Part shown: one piece after another, positions 9,931 through 21,380 of the stretch
Layout of the letters: every line of letters begins with the position of its first letter
Position numbering within the stretch: position 1 is the first letter of the stretch
Assembly: GCF_032884065.1 (NCBI RefSeq)
Contig: NC_088872.1
Coordinates: 3,534,001-3,598,000 of the forward strand
Length of the DNA stretch: 64,000 nt
Direction: 5' to 3'
Origin: Artemia franciscana
Taxonomy: Eukaryota; Arthropoda; Branchiopoda; Anostraca; Artemiidae
Program-made: the position numbers and the translations under genes
The notes under the pieces: model-generated
Databases searched by the model: none
Seen by the model: only the letters and a program-made list of their open reading frames with translations
Told to the model about the DNA's origin: nothing

Positions 9931-10922
9931 CAAAGAGATTCTTCACTTCTTGGAAAAATGATCCTAACATTTTTTGGGAGAATTTTGAAAGATAATTTCT
10001 TAGAGAATGATATAAACTTTCTCAAAAACATAGGAAAATATTATCATGCTGTTTGATCAATTACAGAGAACAATCAAAAGGTATTCCACCTACGAAGAAA
10101 ACATAGGAAAATATTTTCATGCTGTTTAATCAATTACACAGAAGAATCAAAAGGTATTCCACCTAAGAAGAAAAGTTGAGTATCTAAATATCTTGGAAAA
10201 TGCTACCACAATTCAGCATGAAATTGGTTTGAAAGAATTACGTGACAAAAGGAAACAAAACAGGATATTAAGTATTATGCCAATTAGCCATGTAAATGCC
10301 CAAATAACTGATATTTATATCCCTTTATTAAATGGTTGTTCCGTCTGTTTTGTAGACATAACAGAAACGGACTTCCATTTAATAAATTCCTTAAAACTGG
10401 CCAGACCCTTATATTTTTTCGCAAGTCTGGTCTTGTTAGAAATAATTAACGATTTTATTTCTGACGATCGGATAGAGAAGCACAAAAACATATCGACGAG
10501 ATTATTCTTTGAGAATTTTTCTTCCGTAAGACAATATCGCCTAAGAAAACTAGTTGGTATGGATAAATGCTTACAGTTGTTTTGCATTGGGGGCATTATT
10601 TCTGACTATGTTTTTGATAGCTTAGCGCAATTGTTTCTTCGCATACGAGAAGTCTTGGGATGTAATCAGACTTGCGGGCCCCATTTGTGGGCTAAATTCA
10701 ATGCCGAAAAAGGTCGGCTGTTCAATTGCCATAGAAATCAACAGGCTTCTATTCAAATCATATCCAAGTCTTTTAAACCTATTACGAGCAATAGGTAAAA
10801 AGCAAAATATCAATATCTGGAATGTTGGAATTGAGCCGGAAAATATGTCAATATGTGAAGTGGGAACCCAACTAAAACATAAATTTTTTAAATCAAAATT
10901 TGAAGTTATCTGACATTTTAGG
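9931..10922 (+). pseudogene. ACSBG-like synthetase pseudogene (copy 3, middle type)
   Basis: Follows the insert. It starts with AAAGAGATTCTTCACTTCT and LENDINFLKNIGKYY, has a duplicated segment (10,040-10,090 and 10,115-10,165, both reading toward QLQRTIK/QLHRRIK), then a clean 201-codon frame (10,193-10,798) from ATTIQHEIGLKEL through MPISHVNAQITDIYIPLLNG to LGCNQTCGPHLWAKF. It then skips the GYLGDEE and C-terminal body and lands in the final segment (10,786-10,922). Copy 7 has the same architecture. Confidence 0.7.
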
Positions 10923-11444
10923 CAGACGATAATAACAAGTAATTAGCGGTTAGTAACAAGTTTCGCAAGGATTAAAATTCATTGAAAAAGCTTACTGGTT
11001 TTATAATGAATAATATCTAATTCTAGATAGAAGTTTTCACCTTGAACTCTGAATCAATAAAATATTGAGTGTCAAAGGCTGCAAATTGGCATGAAGCATC
11101 ACTATCTAGTAATGAAATGGCATGTCTTTGCTGTTCAAATTAAAGAAATGGTAATTTTTTAGTTTAAGAATTTATCTTTTGTCGCAAAAAAAAAACAGAA
11201 AAATATTTTCTAAATATTTTGTACATGTGTCTCTGAAGGTTGCTTTTTTCTTTTTTCTTTTTATAACTTCCAAGAATTGTAGCTTCGATTCTGTACTGAT
11301 TCGATTCCTTTGATTTCTGTACTGATTGTACGGACATCACAGATAGCCTTTCTAGGCATATTGATTAGTAGCCTTAACCTTAGTAGATATCGTTGTTAGA
11401 TATCGGACTTACTTTAACAATCAGGCAACATATAAGGCAAATTA
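10923..11444 (+). repeat. Synthetase-cluster spacer module
   Basis: Spacer before copy 4. It has lost the TATTAATTATAATGGAG part (TAGCGGTTAGTAACAAG) and carries a degenerate TTCGATTCTGTACTGATTCG duplication near 11,283-11,330 in place of the usual 'LDCSLNFLGVDV' stretch. Confidence 0.65.
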
Positions 11445-12482
11445 TTGATACGTTCGTTCTTATTAAGAAAAAAAATGTTTTATAATAAAATTCTGCAAGA
11501 AAATAAAGATAACCATAGCAAAGTGGCATTTGTTGCACGAAAGGACAGAAGCAGAATCTACAATTCTACAGAATATTTCCATGTTGTGGAAACCGTTGCA
11601 AAGGCCTTTTTGAAGATAGGATTGAAGACTGGTGACAGTATATGTATTGTTGCCACCAATCGTCCAGAATGGTGTTTTTCACATTTTGGTGCCATTGAAG
11701 CAGGAGGGATTCCCGTAGGAATCTACCCAAAAAACAAAAAAAAACAATATTATATATTTTGAAAAATTGTTCGGCAAAAATTCTTATTTTAGAAAATATC
11801 GAGCTGCTAGATGAACTAGGAAAGATGGAGGAAGAAATGCCACAATTAAAGGCAAAAATTTTTTGCTGTGGCAAGGATCCAATCACAGCAGAGGACAGAC
11901 ATTATTCCTGGGATAAGCTTTTGGAAATTGGTAAAGCTGAAAACCAGAAATGTTTAATGGAAGCTAATGTTTGATATAGTTGTTTAATATAGCTAATGTT
12001 TAATGTAAGAATGTATAATAAAAATGAATTCTTCATTTTTTGAACAAAAAAATATACAATCCAAAATGAAAAAAAGACTTTCATGGACAGCAAAACATAG
12101 GTTCGAAACTCACACTTCGGTTAAAGTTTATGAAGTGTCAGATGTTCAAAAGCTTTGGAATACGTAAAGCACAAGCAAAATTAAGAAAGTAATAATAGAC
12201 ATATTGCGTCCAATAAATAAAGATCACAATATCAATATCCGGAATGTTGAAATTGAGCCGGAAAATAAGTCAATATATGAAATGGGAATCCAACTAAAAC
12301 CAAAATCTTATCTTTTGCGTGAGAATTATGAAAAGAAGGTTTTGGAAGAACAAAAAAAAATCTAACTCGTCTTGACAGAAAATAATCCAAAACTTACCGG
12401 AAACTTACCGATATGTGAAAAGGGAACCCAACTAAAACATAATTTATTTAAATCAAAATTTGTAGTTATCTGACATTTTAGG
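11445..12482 (+). pseudogene. ACSBG-like synthetase pseudogene (copy 4, short type)
   Basis: The N-terminal segment is intact (11,445-11,762: MFYNKILQENKDN, VARKDRSRIY, ATNRPEWCFSHFGAIEAGG). A one-base shift leads to KNCSAKILILENIELL to ENQKCLMEAN (11,759-11,974). The sequence then jumps over the middle of the enzyme through AT-rich TAATGTTTAATATAGTTG repeats to MNSSFFEQKNIQ and the C-terminus. The same deletion junction occurs in copy 8 (17,455-17,520), so both derive from one short-type ancestor. Confidence 0.7.
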
Positions 12483-12672
12483 CTGACGATAATAACAACT
12501 AATTAGCGGTTATTTATTATAATAGAGTAACAAATTTTGTGGGGATTAAAATTCACTGAAAAAGCTTAATAGTTTTATAATGAATAACATCAAATTCTAG
12601 ATAGATATTTTCACCTTGAACTCTGAATCAATACAATATTCTTTTTAAAACTTCCAGGAATTGTAACTTCCA
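12483..12672 (+). repeat. Synthetase-cluster spacer module (short)
   Basis: Spacer that ends early in TTCTTTTTAAAACTTCCAGG and passes into a middle synthetase piece without an N-terminal module. This is the same arrangement as at window positions 1-184. Confidence 0.65.
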
Positions 12673-12870
12673 TGATTGTTCCGTCTGTTTTGTAGCCGTA
12701 ACAGAAAAGGACTTCCATTTAATAAATTCCTTAAAACTGGTCAGGCCTTTATATTTTTTCGCAGCTGCGGTCTTGTTAGAAATAATTAACAATTTTATTT
12801 CAAACGCTCAGATTGCGAGGTACAAAAATATATCGACAAGATTATTCTTTGGGAATTTTTCATATATACA
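12673..12870 (+). pseudogene. ACSBG-like synthetase fragment (copy 5, middle piece)
   Basis: A short middle segment: CSVCFVA/VTEKDFHLINSLKL, RPLYFFAAAVLLEIINNF, and a trailing ARYKNISTRLFFGNFSY. It is then cut by an AT-rich ATACATCGACATATAATAGA stretch. Too short to have function. Confidence 0.6.
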
Positions 12871-13320
12871 TCGACATATAATAGATATATAAAGATACGT
12901 ATACAAAAAAATATACAAAATAGTGTCAAAGGCTGCAAATTGGCATGAAGCATCACTACCTAGTAATGAAATGGCAGGTCTTTGCTGTTCAAATAAAAGT
13001 AATGGTAATTTTTTAGTTTATGAATTTATTTTTTGTCGCAAAGAAAACAGAAAAATATTTTGTACATGTGTCTCTGAAGGTTGTTTTTTTCTTTTTATAA
13101 CTTCCAGGAATTGTACGTTCGATAGTAGGTTTGGAAATGTTCAATTTTGTACTGATTAAATATGACCTGGACTGCAGCTTGAATTTTCGGGGGTTTGATG
13201 TTGTTTGGACATCATATATAGCCTTTCTGTCCATATTTATTAATAGCCTTAACCTTAGTAGACATCGGACTTACTTTAATAATCAGGCAACAAATAAGGT
13301 AAGTTATTTATACGTTCGTT
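12871..13320 (+). repeat. Synthetase-cluster spacer module
   Basis: Starts inside AT-rich sequence (12,860-12,920), then GTGTCAAAGGCTGCAAATTG as in other spacers. Open stretches 12,923-13,159 and 13,131-13,325 carry the conserved spacer frame (EMAGLCCSNKSNG, KYDLDCSLNFRGFDVVWTS). Confidence 0.65.
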
Positions 13321-15007
13321 CTTAATAAGAAGAAATATGTTTTATAATAAAATTCTTCAAGAAAAATAAAGATAATCATAGCAGTGGAATTATTTGCAAG
13401 AAAGAACAGAAGCAAAACAACAGTTTTGCAGAATATTTCCATGTTGTGGAAACCGTTGCAAAGCCCTTTCTGAATATAGGATTATAGCCTGGTGACAGTG
13501 TATGTATTGTTACCCCTAATCGTCCAGAATGTTGTTTTTCACATTTTGGTGTCATTGGAACAGGAGGGATAGCCGTAGGAATCTACCCAAAATACAAAAA
13601 AGAAACAATATTATATTGTTTGAAAAATTGTTCGACAAAAATTCCTATTTTTCAGAAAATATCGAGCTGCTAGATGAACTAAGAAAGATTGAGAAAGTAA
13701 AGCCACAATTTTTTGCTGTGGCAAGGATCCAATCACAGCAGAGGACAGACATTATTCCTGGGATAAGCTTTTGGAAATCGGTGAAGCTGTAAACAAGGAA
13801 TGTTTGATGGAAGCATAAAAAGGAATCAAATCCGAATCGTGCTGTTTGATCAATTACAGGTAGAATCAAAAGGTATTCCAGCCAAAGGTGTTAAGTTGAG
13901 TCATCTTAATATCTCAGAAAATACTACCTCAATTCAGCATGAAATTGGTTTGAAAGAATTAAGTGACAAAAGGAAACAAAACAGGATATTAAGTATTATG
14001 CCAATTAGCCATGTATTATTTCTGACCATGTTTTTGATAGATTAGTGCACTTGGGTCTTCACATACAAGAAGTCTTTGGATGTAGTGAGACTTGCGGGCC
14101 CCATTTGTGGGCTAAATTCAACGCCGAAAAAGGTCGGCAGTTCAATTGCCATATAAATCAAAAGGTTTCTATTCTAGAAACAGGTGAGCTTGTAACAAAT
14201 GGAAAAAACATAGTTTCTGTATATATTGGTGACGAAGAAGCGAAAAATAAAGTCATTGATAAGGATGGGTCATACCACACGGGAGACTATTCAAAGTATG
14301 ATGACTAGAGATTTCTATCATTAAGATGCCAAAATTGAAAATGAAATGAAAAACGTTCTGCCATTTCTTCATTATATACATATATATAATGACGAATAAG
14401 AACAATTTATTAACATAATTTTCTACTTCAAAACCTTAAAAGAGGATACTCTACGCAGTTTCCACCAAGGCGTTCGTAACTTAATTAATAGATCTTTTTC
14501 CACAGAAGAAGTAGGTTCAGTAATAAAAATGTATTCTTCATTTTTTGAACAAGAAAATATACAATCTAATATAAAAAGACTTTCATGGACAGCAAAACAC
14601 TGGTTCAAAGCTCACGCTTCAGTTAAAGTTTATGAAGTGTCAGATGTTCAAAAGCTTTGAAATACAGAAAGCACAAGCAAAGTTAAGAAAATTACCCTAG
14701 ACCTATTGCGTCCAATAGATGAAGATCACAATATCAATATCCGGAATGTTGGAATAAAGCCGAAAATATGTCAATATGTGAAATAGGAACCCAACTAAAA
14801 CCAAAATCTTATCTTTTGCGTGAGAAGTATGAAAAGGAGATTTTGGATGGTCAAAAAAAATATCTAACTCGTCTTGACAGAAAATAATCCTAGACCTATT
14901 GCGTCCAATAGATAAAAAGCACAATATAAATATCCGGAAAGTTGGAATTGAGCCGGAAAGTGTGTCAATATGTGAAATGGGAACCACACTAAAACATAAA
15001 TATTTTA
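13321..15007 (+). pseudogene. ACSBG-like synthetase pseudogene (copy 6, full type with middle deletion)
   Basis: The N-terminal part is badly frameshifted (13,339-13,620). It is then readable from KNCSTKIPIF through 13,800-14,045, where the frame across the ATP-loop position is intact and reads LFDQLQVESKGIPAKGVKLSH. This shows that the YTSGTTG-type loop is truly absent, not just frame-shifted. MPISHV is joined directly to ISDHVFD, deleting the intervening middle. The rest runs FGCSETCGPHLW (14,045-14,308), a stop after the YHTGD equivalent, and a C-terminus to about 15,007. Confidence 0.7.
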
Positions 15008-15515
15008 AATATGTTATGTAATGACAAGAGGTACATGTGGGTGTTACACAATGACAGTGAACAAGTGGGATGTTACATAATGACAAGGCACACGTGGGAT
15101 GCTAAGAGCCTAATCATATAACATAAATCGGGGTGACATAATACTTTAAGAGATTTTTCCTTCAGGATTGTTTTTTTTTCAATTCGTTTTTTCTTCTTTC
15201 AGGGTTTTTTTTTCTTAGGGACTCCTTTTTCTTTCACGGTGTTTTTTTCTTTTTGAGATTTCATTTTTCTTCCCATACGTTATACTCAGGGTGCCTTTAT
15301 ATTCCAATGATTTTGTCACCTACGAAATGGAATTAGATTCAACAAAATAAGCTATTCGACCCATGGAGAATTCCCTGATCCACTTACTAGAATGATTAAG
15401 CTATTGATTACGTGTTTTCTATGATTCTAATAATAGAGTTGTGAAAAAAAACTGATTACTAGAGTTTGGTATATTTGAAGTTCACCTGAATGCTATTTAA
15501 TGTTTTAAAAGGGTA
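15008..15515 (+). repeat. Conserved 3' flank of 'full' synthetase copies
   Basis: Paralogue of 7,111-7,593. Here the TGTTACACAATGAC / ACACGTGGGATG unit is present twice in imperfect form (15,050-15,104). The pyrimidine-rich stretch follows, and the block ends in an uninterrupted GTATTATAAAATAAAAC, i.e. without the RT insert. Confidence 0.65.
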
Positions 15516-16397
15516 TTATAAAATAAAACAAAGAGATTCTTCACTTCTCGGTAAAATGATCCTACAATTTTTGAGGACCTTCTCAGAGAATTTTGAAAGA
15601 TAATTTCTTAGAGAATGATATAAACTTTCTCAAAAACATAGGACAATATTTTCATGCTCTTTGATCAATTACAAAGAAGAATCAAAGGTATTCCACCTAA
15701 AGATGAAAAGTTGAGTATCTTAATATCTTGGAAAATGGTATCTCAATTCAGCATGAAATTAGTTTGAAAGTATTACGAGACAAAAGGAAACAAAACAGGA
15801 TATGAAGTATTATAACAATTAGCCATGTAAATGCCCTAATGACTGGTATTTATATCCCATTATTAAATGGTTATTCCGTCTGTTTTGTAGACATAACAGA
15901 AACGGACTTCCATTTAATAAATTCCTTAAAACTGGCCAGACCGTTATATTTTTTCGCAAGTCCGGTCTTGTTAGAAATAATTAACGATTTTATTTCTGAC
16001 GCTCGGATAGCGAAGTACAAAAACATATCGACGAGATTATTCTTTGAGTATTTTTCTTCCGTAAGGCAATATCGCCTAAGAAAACTAGTTGGTATGGATA
16101 AATGCTTACAGTTGTTTTGCATTCGGGGCATTATTTCTGACTATGCTTTTGATAGCTTAGCACACTTGTTTCTTCGCATATGAGAAGTCTAAGGATGTAA
16201 TGAGACTTGCGGGCCCCATTTGTGGCCCGCTAAATTCTAAATTCTTTTAGACCTATTACGTGCAATAGATAAAAAGCACAATATCAATATCTGGAATGTT
16301 GGAATTGAGCCGAAAAATATGTCAATATGTGAAATGGGAACCCAACTAAAACATGAATATTTTTTAATCAAAATTTGTAGTTATCTGACATTTTAGG
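15516..16397 (+). pseudogene. ACSBG-like synthetase pseudogene (copy 7, middle type)
   Basis: Same layout as copy 3b: AAAGAGATTCTTCACTTCT, LENDINFLKNIGQYF, LFDQLQRRIKGIPPK (in frame, no TSGTTG loop), then an open middle (15,839-16,183: DIxYIPLLNG type, FASPVLLEIINDFISDARIA, CLQLFCIRGIISDY). It ends at a TGA inside the IREV equivalent and skips to the last segment. Its unit-2 twin keeps a longer open frame. Confidence 0.7.
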
Positions 16398-16970
16398 CTG
16401 ACGATAATAACAAGTAATTAGCGGTTATTAATCATACTAGAGTAATAAGTTTCGCAAGGATTAAAATTCACTGAAAAACCTTACTGGTTTTATAATGAAA
16501 AATATAAAATTCTAGATAGATGTTTTCACCTTGAACTCTGAATCAATAAAATATTGAGTGTCAAAGGCTGCAAATTGGCATGAAGCATCACTATCTAGTA
16601 ACGAAATGGCAGGTCTTTGCTGTTCAAATTAAAGTAATGGTAATTTTTTAGTTTAAGAATTTATTTTTTGTCGCAAAGAAAACAGAAAAATATTTTCTAA
16701 ATATTTTGTACATGTGTCTCTGAAGGTTGAATTTTTTCTTTTTATAATTTCCAAGAACTGTGCCTTCGATTGTAGCTTTGGAAATTTTCATTTTGTACTG
16801 CTTAAAGATGACCAGGATTGCAGCTTGCATTTTTTGGGGGTTGATGTTGTTTGGACATCACAGATAGCCTTTCAATGCATATTGATTAGTAGCCTTAACC
16901 TTAGTAGATATCGTTGTTAGATATCAGACTTACTTTAATAATCAGGCAAAATATAAGGCAAATTATTGAT
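16398..16970 (+). repeat. Synthetase-cluster spacer module with conserved open stretch
   Basis: Besides the usual noncoding words, this spacer keeps an uninterrupted stretch (16,714-16,920) reading IISKNCAFDCSFGNFHF, DDQDCSLHFLGVDVVWTSQI, then LNLSRYRC and a stop. Versions of it appear in most spacers, usually broken. I do not recognise it. It has no ATG in most copies and may simply be ancestral upstream sequence of the duplicated gene. Confidence 0.6.
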
Positions 16971-18020
16971 ACGTTCGTTCTTAATAAGAAAAATATGTTT
17001 TATAATAAAATTCTGCAAGAAAATAAAGATAACCATAGCAAAGTGGCATTTGTTGCACGAAAGGACAGAAGCAGAATCTACAATTTTACAAAATATTTCC
17101 ATGTTGTGGAAACCGTTACAAAGGCCTTTTTGAAGATAGGATTTAAGCCTGGCGACAGTATATGTATTGTTGCCACCAATCGTCCGGAATGGTGTTTTTC
17201 ACATTTTGGTGCCATTGAAGCAGGAGGGATAGCCGTAGGAATCTACCCAAAAAACAAAAACAAAACAATATTATATAGTTTGACAAAATTGTTCGGCAAA
17301 AATTCTTATTTTAGAAAATATCGAGGAATAAATGCCACAATTAAAGGCAATAATTTTTTGCTGTGGCATGGATCCAATCACAGCAGAGGACAGACATTAT
17401 TCCTGGGATAAGCTTTTGGAAATCGGTGAAGCTGAAAACCAGGAATGTTTAATGGAAGTTAATGTTTAATATAGTTGTTTAATATAGCTAATGTTTAATG
17501 TAGGAATGTTTAATAAAAATGAATTCTTCATTTTTTGAACAAGAAAATATACAATCCAAAATGAAAAAAAGACTTTCAAGGACAGCAAAACATTGGTTCA
17601 AAACTCACGCTTCGGTTAAAGTTTATGAAGTGGCAGATGTTCAAAAGCTTTGGAATACGGAAAGCACAAGCAAAGTTAAGAAAATAATCCTAGACATATT
17701 GCGTCCTATAGATAGGATCACAATATCAATATCCGGAATGTTGGAATTGAGCCGGAAAATATGTCAATATATGAAATGGGAACCAAAATCTTTTCTTTTG
17801 CATGAGAAGTATAAAAAGGAGATTTTGGATAGACAAAAAAAATGTCTAACTCGTCTTGACAGAAAATAATCCAAGACCTATTGCGTCCAATAGATAAAAA
17901 GCACAATATCAAAATCCGGAATGTGGAATTGAGCCGGAAAATGTGTCAATATGTGAAATGGGAACCCAGCTAAAACATAAATATTTTTTAATCAAAATTT
18001 TAGTTATCTGACATTTTGAG
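16971..18020 (+). pseudogene. ACSBG-like synthetase pseudogene (copy 8, short type)
   Basis: The N-terminal part is open to 17,411, although residues after KNKNKTI are shifted out of the synthetase frame. The middle is deleted at the same TAATGTTTAATATAGTTG junction as copy 4. A clean C-terminal frame runs 17,519-17,869 (MNSSFFEQENIQ, KHWFKTHASVKVYEVADVQ, LTRLDRK, stop), equivalent to the ACSBG tail. It is followed by the degenerate extra last segment (17,870-18,020). Confidence 0.7.
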
Positions 18021-18890
18021 CTGACGATAATAACATGTAATTAGCGGTTATTAATTATAATGGAGTAACAAGTTTCACAGGAATTAAAATTCACTGAAAA
18101 AGGTTACTGGTTTTATAATGAATAATATAAAATTCTAGATAGATGTTTTCACCTTGAACTCTGAATCAATACAATATTGAGTGTCAAAGGCTACAAATCG
18201 GCATGAAGCATCACTATCTAGTATTGAAATGGCAGGTCTTTGCTGTTTAAATAAAAGTAATGGTCATTTTTTAGTTTATGAATTTATTTTTTTTGTTGCA
18301 AAGAAAACAGAAAAATATTTTGTGCATGTGTCTTTGAAGGTTGTTTTTCTCTTTTTTTATAACTTTCAGGAATTGTACCTTCGACTATACCTCTGGAAAT
18401 GTTCATTTTGTACTGCTTAAATATGACCTGGACTGCAGCTTGAATTTTTTGAGGTTGACGTTGTTTGGATATCAAAGATAGCCCTTCTGTGCATATTGAT
18501 TAATAGCATTAAACTTAGTAGATATCGTTGTTAGATATCGGACTTACTTTAATAATCAGGCAACATATAAGGCAAATTATCGATACGTTCGTTCTTTATA
18601 TTTTGTACATGTGTCTTTGAAGGTTGTTCTTCTCTTTGTCTTATAACTTACAGCAATTGTACCTTCGACTGTAACTCTGGAAATGTTCATTTTGTACTGC
18701 TTAAATATGACCTGGACTGCAGCTTTATTTTTTTTTGGTTGATGTTGTTTGGACATCAAAGATAGCCTTTCTGTGCATATTGATTAATAGCATTAAACAT
18801 AGTAGATATCGTTGTTAGATATCGGACTTGCTTTAACAATCAGGCAACATATAAGGCAAATTATTGATACGTTCGTTCTTAATAAGAGAA
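18021..18890 (+). repeat. Spacer module with internal duplication
   Basis: Two imperfect copies of the second half of the spacer lie in tandem (about 18,318-18,597 and 18,598-18,880). Each holds TGTACATGTGTCTTTGAAGG, ATATGACCTGGACTGCAGC and the GATATCGTTGTTAGATATCG word. This makes it the longest spacer of the cluster. It is present only in unit 1. Confidence 0.7.
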
Positions 18891-20851
18891 AATATGTTTT
18901 ATAAAAAAATTCTTCAAAAAAAAAACGATAACCATAGTAGTCGCATTTATTGCAAGAAAGGGCAGAAGCAGAAACTATAGTTTTGCAGAATATTTCCATG
19001 TTATGGAAACCGTTACAAAGGCCTTTTTGAAGATAGGATTGAAGCCTGGTGACAAAATATGTATTGTTGCCACCAATCGTCCAGAATGGTGTTTTTCACA
19101 TTTTGGTGCCATTGAAGCAGGAGGGATAGCCGTAGGAATCTACCAAAAATACAAAAAAGAAACAATATTATATTGTTTAAAAAATTGTTCGGCAAATATT
19201 TTTATTTTAGAAAATATCGAACTGCTAAATTAACTAAAAAAGATTGAGAAAGAAATGCCACAATTAGAACCAATACTTTTTGCTGTGGCAAGGATCCAAT
19301 CACAGCAGAGGACAGATATTATTCCTGGGATAAGCTTTTGGAAATCGGTGAAGCTGAAAACCAGGAATGTTTGATGGAAGCTAAAAAAAGGAATCAAATC
19401 CGATTCATGCTGTTTGATCAATTACAAGGAAGAAATCAAAAGGTATTCCACCCAAAGGTGTTAAGTTGAGTTATCTTAATATCTTGGAAAATGCTACCTC
19501 AATTCAGCATGAAATTGGTTTGAAAGAATTACATGACAAAAGGAGACAAAACAGGATATTAAGTATTATGCCAATTAGCCATGTAAATGCCCTAATGACG
19601 AATATTTATATTCCTTTATTAAGTTGTTGTTCCGTCTGTTTTGTAGACATAACAGAAAAGGACTCCCATTTAATAAATTCCTAAAAACTGGTCAGGCCCT
19701 TTTATTTTTTCGCAAGTCCGGTCTTGTTAGAGATAACAAACGATTTTGTTTCTGACACTCGGATTGTGAGGTACAAAAACATATCGACGAGATTTTTCTT
19801 TGAAAATTTTTCTTCCGTAAGACAATATTACCTAAGAAAACTAGTTAGCATTGATAAATGTTTACGGTTGTTTTGCATTGGGGGTATTATTTCTGACCAT
19901 ATTTTTGATAGCTTAGTGGACTTGGGTCTTCGCATACAAGAAGTCTTTGGATGTAGTGAGACTTGCGGGCTAAGTTCAATGCCGAAAAAGGTCGGCTGTT
20001 CAATTGCCATAAAAACAAAAAGGCCTCTATTCTGGAAAGAGGTGAGCTTGCATTAAGTAAAAAACATATTTTCTGGATATCTTGGTGACGAAGAAACAAC
20101 AAATAAAGTCATTGTTAAGGATGGGTCATACCACACGGGACACTTTATTAAAAGTATGAAGACTAGAGATTTCTATAATTATGAAATAAAAAGAGTTTTG
20201 TCATTTGTTCATTATATACATCTATATAATGACGAACAAGAACAATTTATTTACATAATTTTATACTTCAAAACCTTAAAAGAGGATACTCTACGCAATT
20301 TCAACCAAGGCGTTCGTAAATTAATTAATAGCTCTATATCCACAGAAGAAGTAGGTTCAGTAATAAAAATGCATTCTTCATTTTTTGAAAAGAAAATATA
20401 CAATCCAAAATGAAAAAAGACTTTCATGGACAGCGAAACATTGGTTCAAAACTCACGATTCAGTTAAAGTTTATGAAGAGTCAGATGTTCAAAAGCTTTG
20501 GAATACAGAAAGCACAAGCAAAGTTAAGAAAATTACCCTAGACCTATTGCGTCCAAAAGATAAAGATCACAATATCAATATCCGGAATGTTGGAATAAAG
20601 CCAAAAAATATGTCAATATATGAAATAGGAACCCAACTAAAACCAAAATCTTATCTTTTGCATGAGAAGTATGAAAAGGAGATTTTGGATGGACAGCAAA
20701 AAATATCTAGCTCGTCTTGACGGAAAAGAATCCTAGACCTATTGTGTCCAATAGATAAAAAGAACAATATAAATATCCTGACAGTTGGAATTGAGCCGGA
20801 AAATATGTCAACATGTGAAATGGGAACCCTACTAAAACATAAATATTTTTA
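18891..20851 (+). pseudogene. ACSBG-like long-chain acyl-CoA synthetase pseudogene (copy 9, most complete)
   Basis: Best representative of the cluster, about 1.95 kb with no visible intron. Order: MFYKKILQ (ATG 18,894), KAFLKIGLKPGDKICIV, ATNRPEWCFSHFGAIEAGG and YKKETILYCLKNCS; NQIRFMLFDQLQ (about 19,395); MPISHVNALMT (19,466-19,684); a TTA-to-TAA stop at 19,682-19,684; LEITNDFVSDTRIVRYK to FGCSETCG (19,724-20,056) with an 11-base deletion inside the GPHLW codons; GYLGDEETTNKV; and a C-terminus read over 20,156-20,720. The order matches bubblegum-type synthetases, which activate long and very long fatty acids with ATP and CoA. The YTSGTTG loop and ITGRxKE segment are missing, so activity is not expected. 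Confidence 0.75.
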
Positions 20852-21380
20852 AATATGTTATGTAATGACAAAAGGTACATGTGAGTGTTACACAATGACA
20901 GTGAACACGTGGGATGTTACACAATGACAGCGCACACGTGGGATGCTAAGAGCGTAATCATATAACATACATCGGTGTGACATAATACATTAAGAGATTT
21001 TTTCTTCAGGATTGTTTTTCTTTCAATCCGTTTTTTCTTCTTTCAAGGTGTTTTTTTCTTAAGGACTTGTTTTTCTTTCAAGGTTTTTTTTCCTTTTTGA
21101 GATTTCATTTTTCTTTCCAATACGTTTTACTTTTACGTTTTACTTTATATTCCAATGATTTTGTCCCCTACGAAATAGAATTAGATTCAACAAAATAAGC
21201 TATTCGACCCATGAAGAAATCCCTGTCCCACTTGCTAGAATGGTTAAGCTATTGATTACGTGTTTTTATTGATTACGTGTTTCTAATAATGGAGTTGTGG
21301 AGAAAAAACTGATTACTAGAGTTTTTCTATATTTGAAGTGCACCTGCATGCTATTTAATGTTTTAAAAGGGTATTATAAA
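20852..21380 (+). repeat. Conserved 3' flank of 'full' synthetase copies, with duplicated CACGTG unit
   Basis: Third version of the 3' flank. The unit TGTTACACAATGACAGTGAA + CACGTGGGA is present twice with a 29-bp period (CACGTG at 20,906-20,911 and 20,935-20,940). The pyrimidine-rich tract and TATTATAAAATAAGAC end follow. Confidence 0.65.

Noticed and set aside
9706..10056. 116-codon open frame with a run of phenylalanines
   Set aside because: It is an artefact of the 44-T tract crossing the insert border; the twin frame in unit 2 is broken differently.
10193..10798. 201-codon clean frame as a possible functional small protein
   Set aside because: It lacks the N-terminus, ATP loop and C-terminal domain of the enzyme, has no start context, and is flanked by frameshifted pieces of the same gene.
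14703..15086. 127-codon minus-strand frame (and its twin at 33,075-33,458)
   Set aside because: Antisense shadow of the synthetase C-terminus and 3' flank; no family resemblance, and the same stretch is stop-ridden in other copies.
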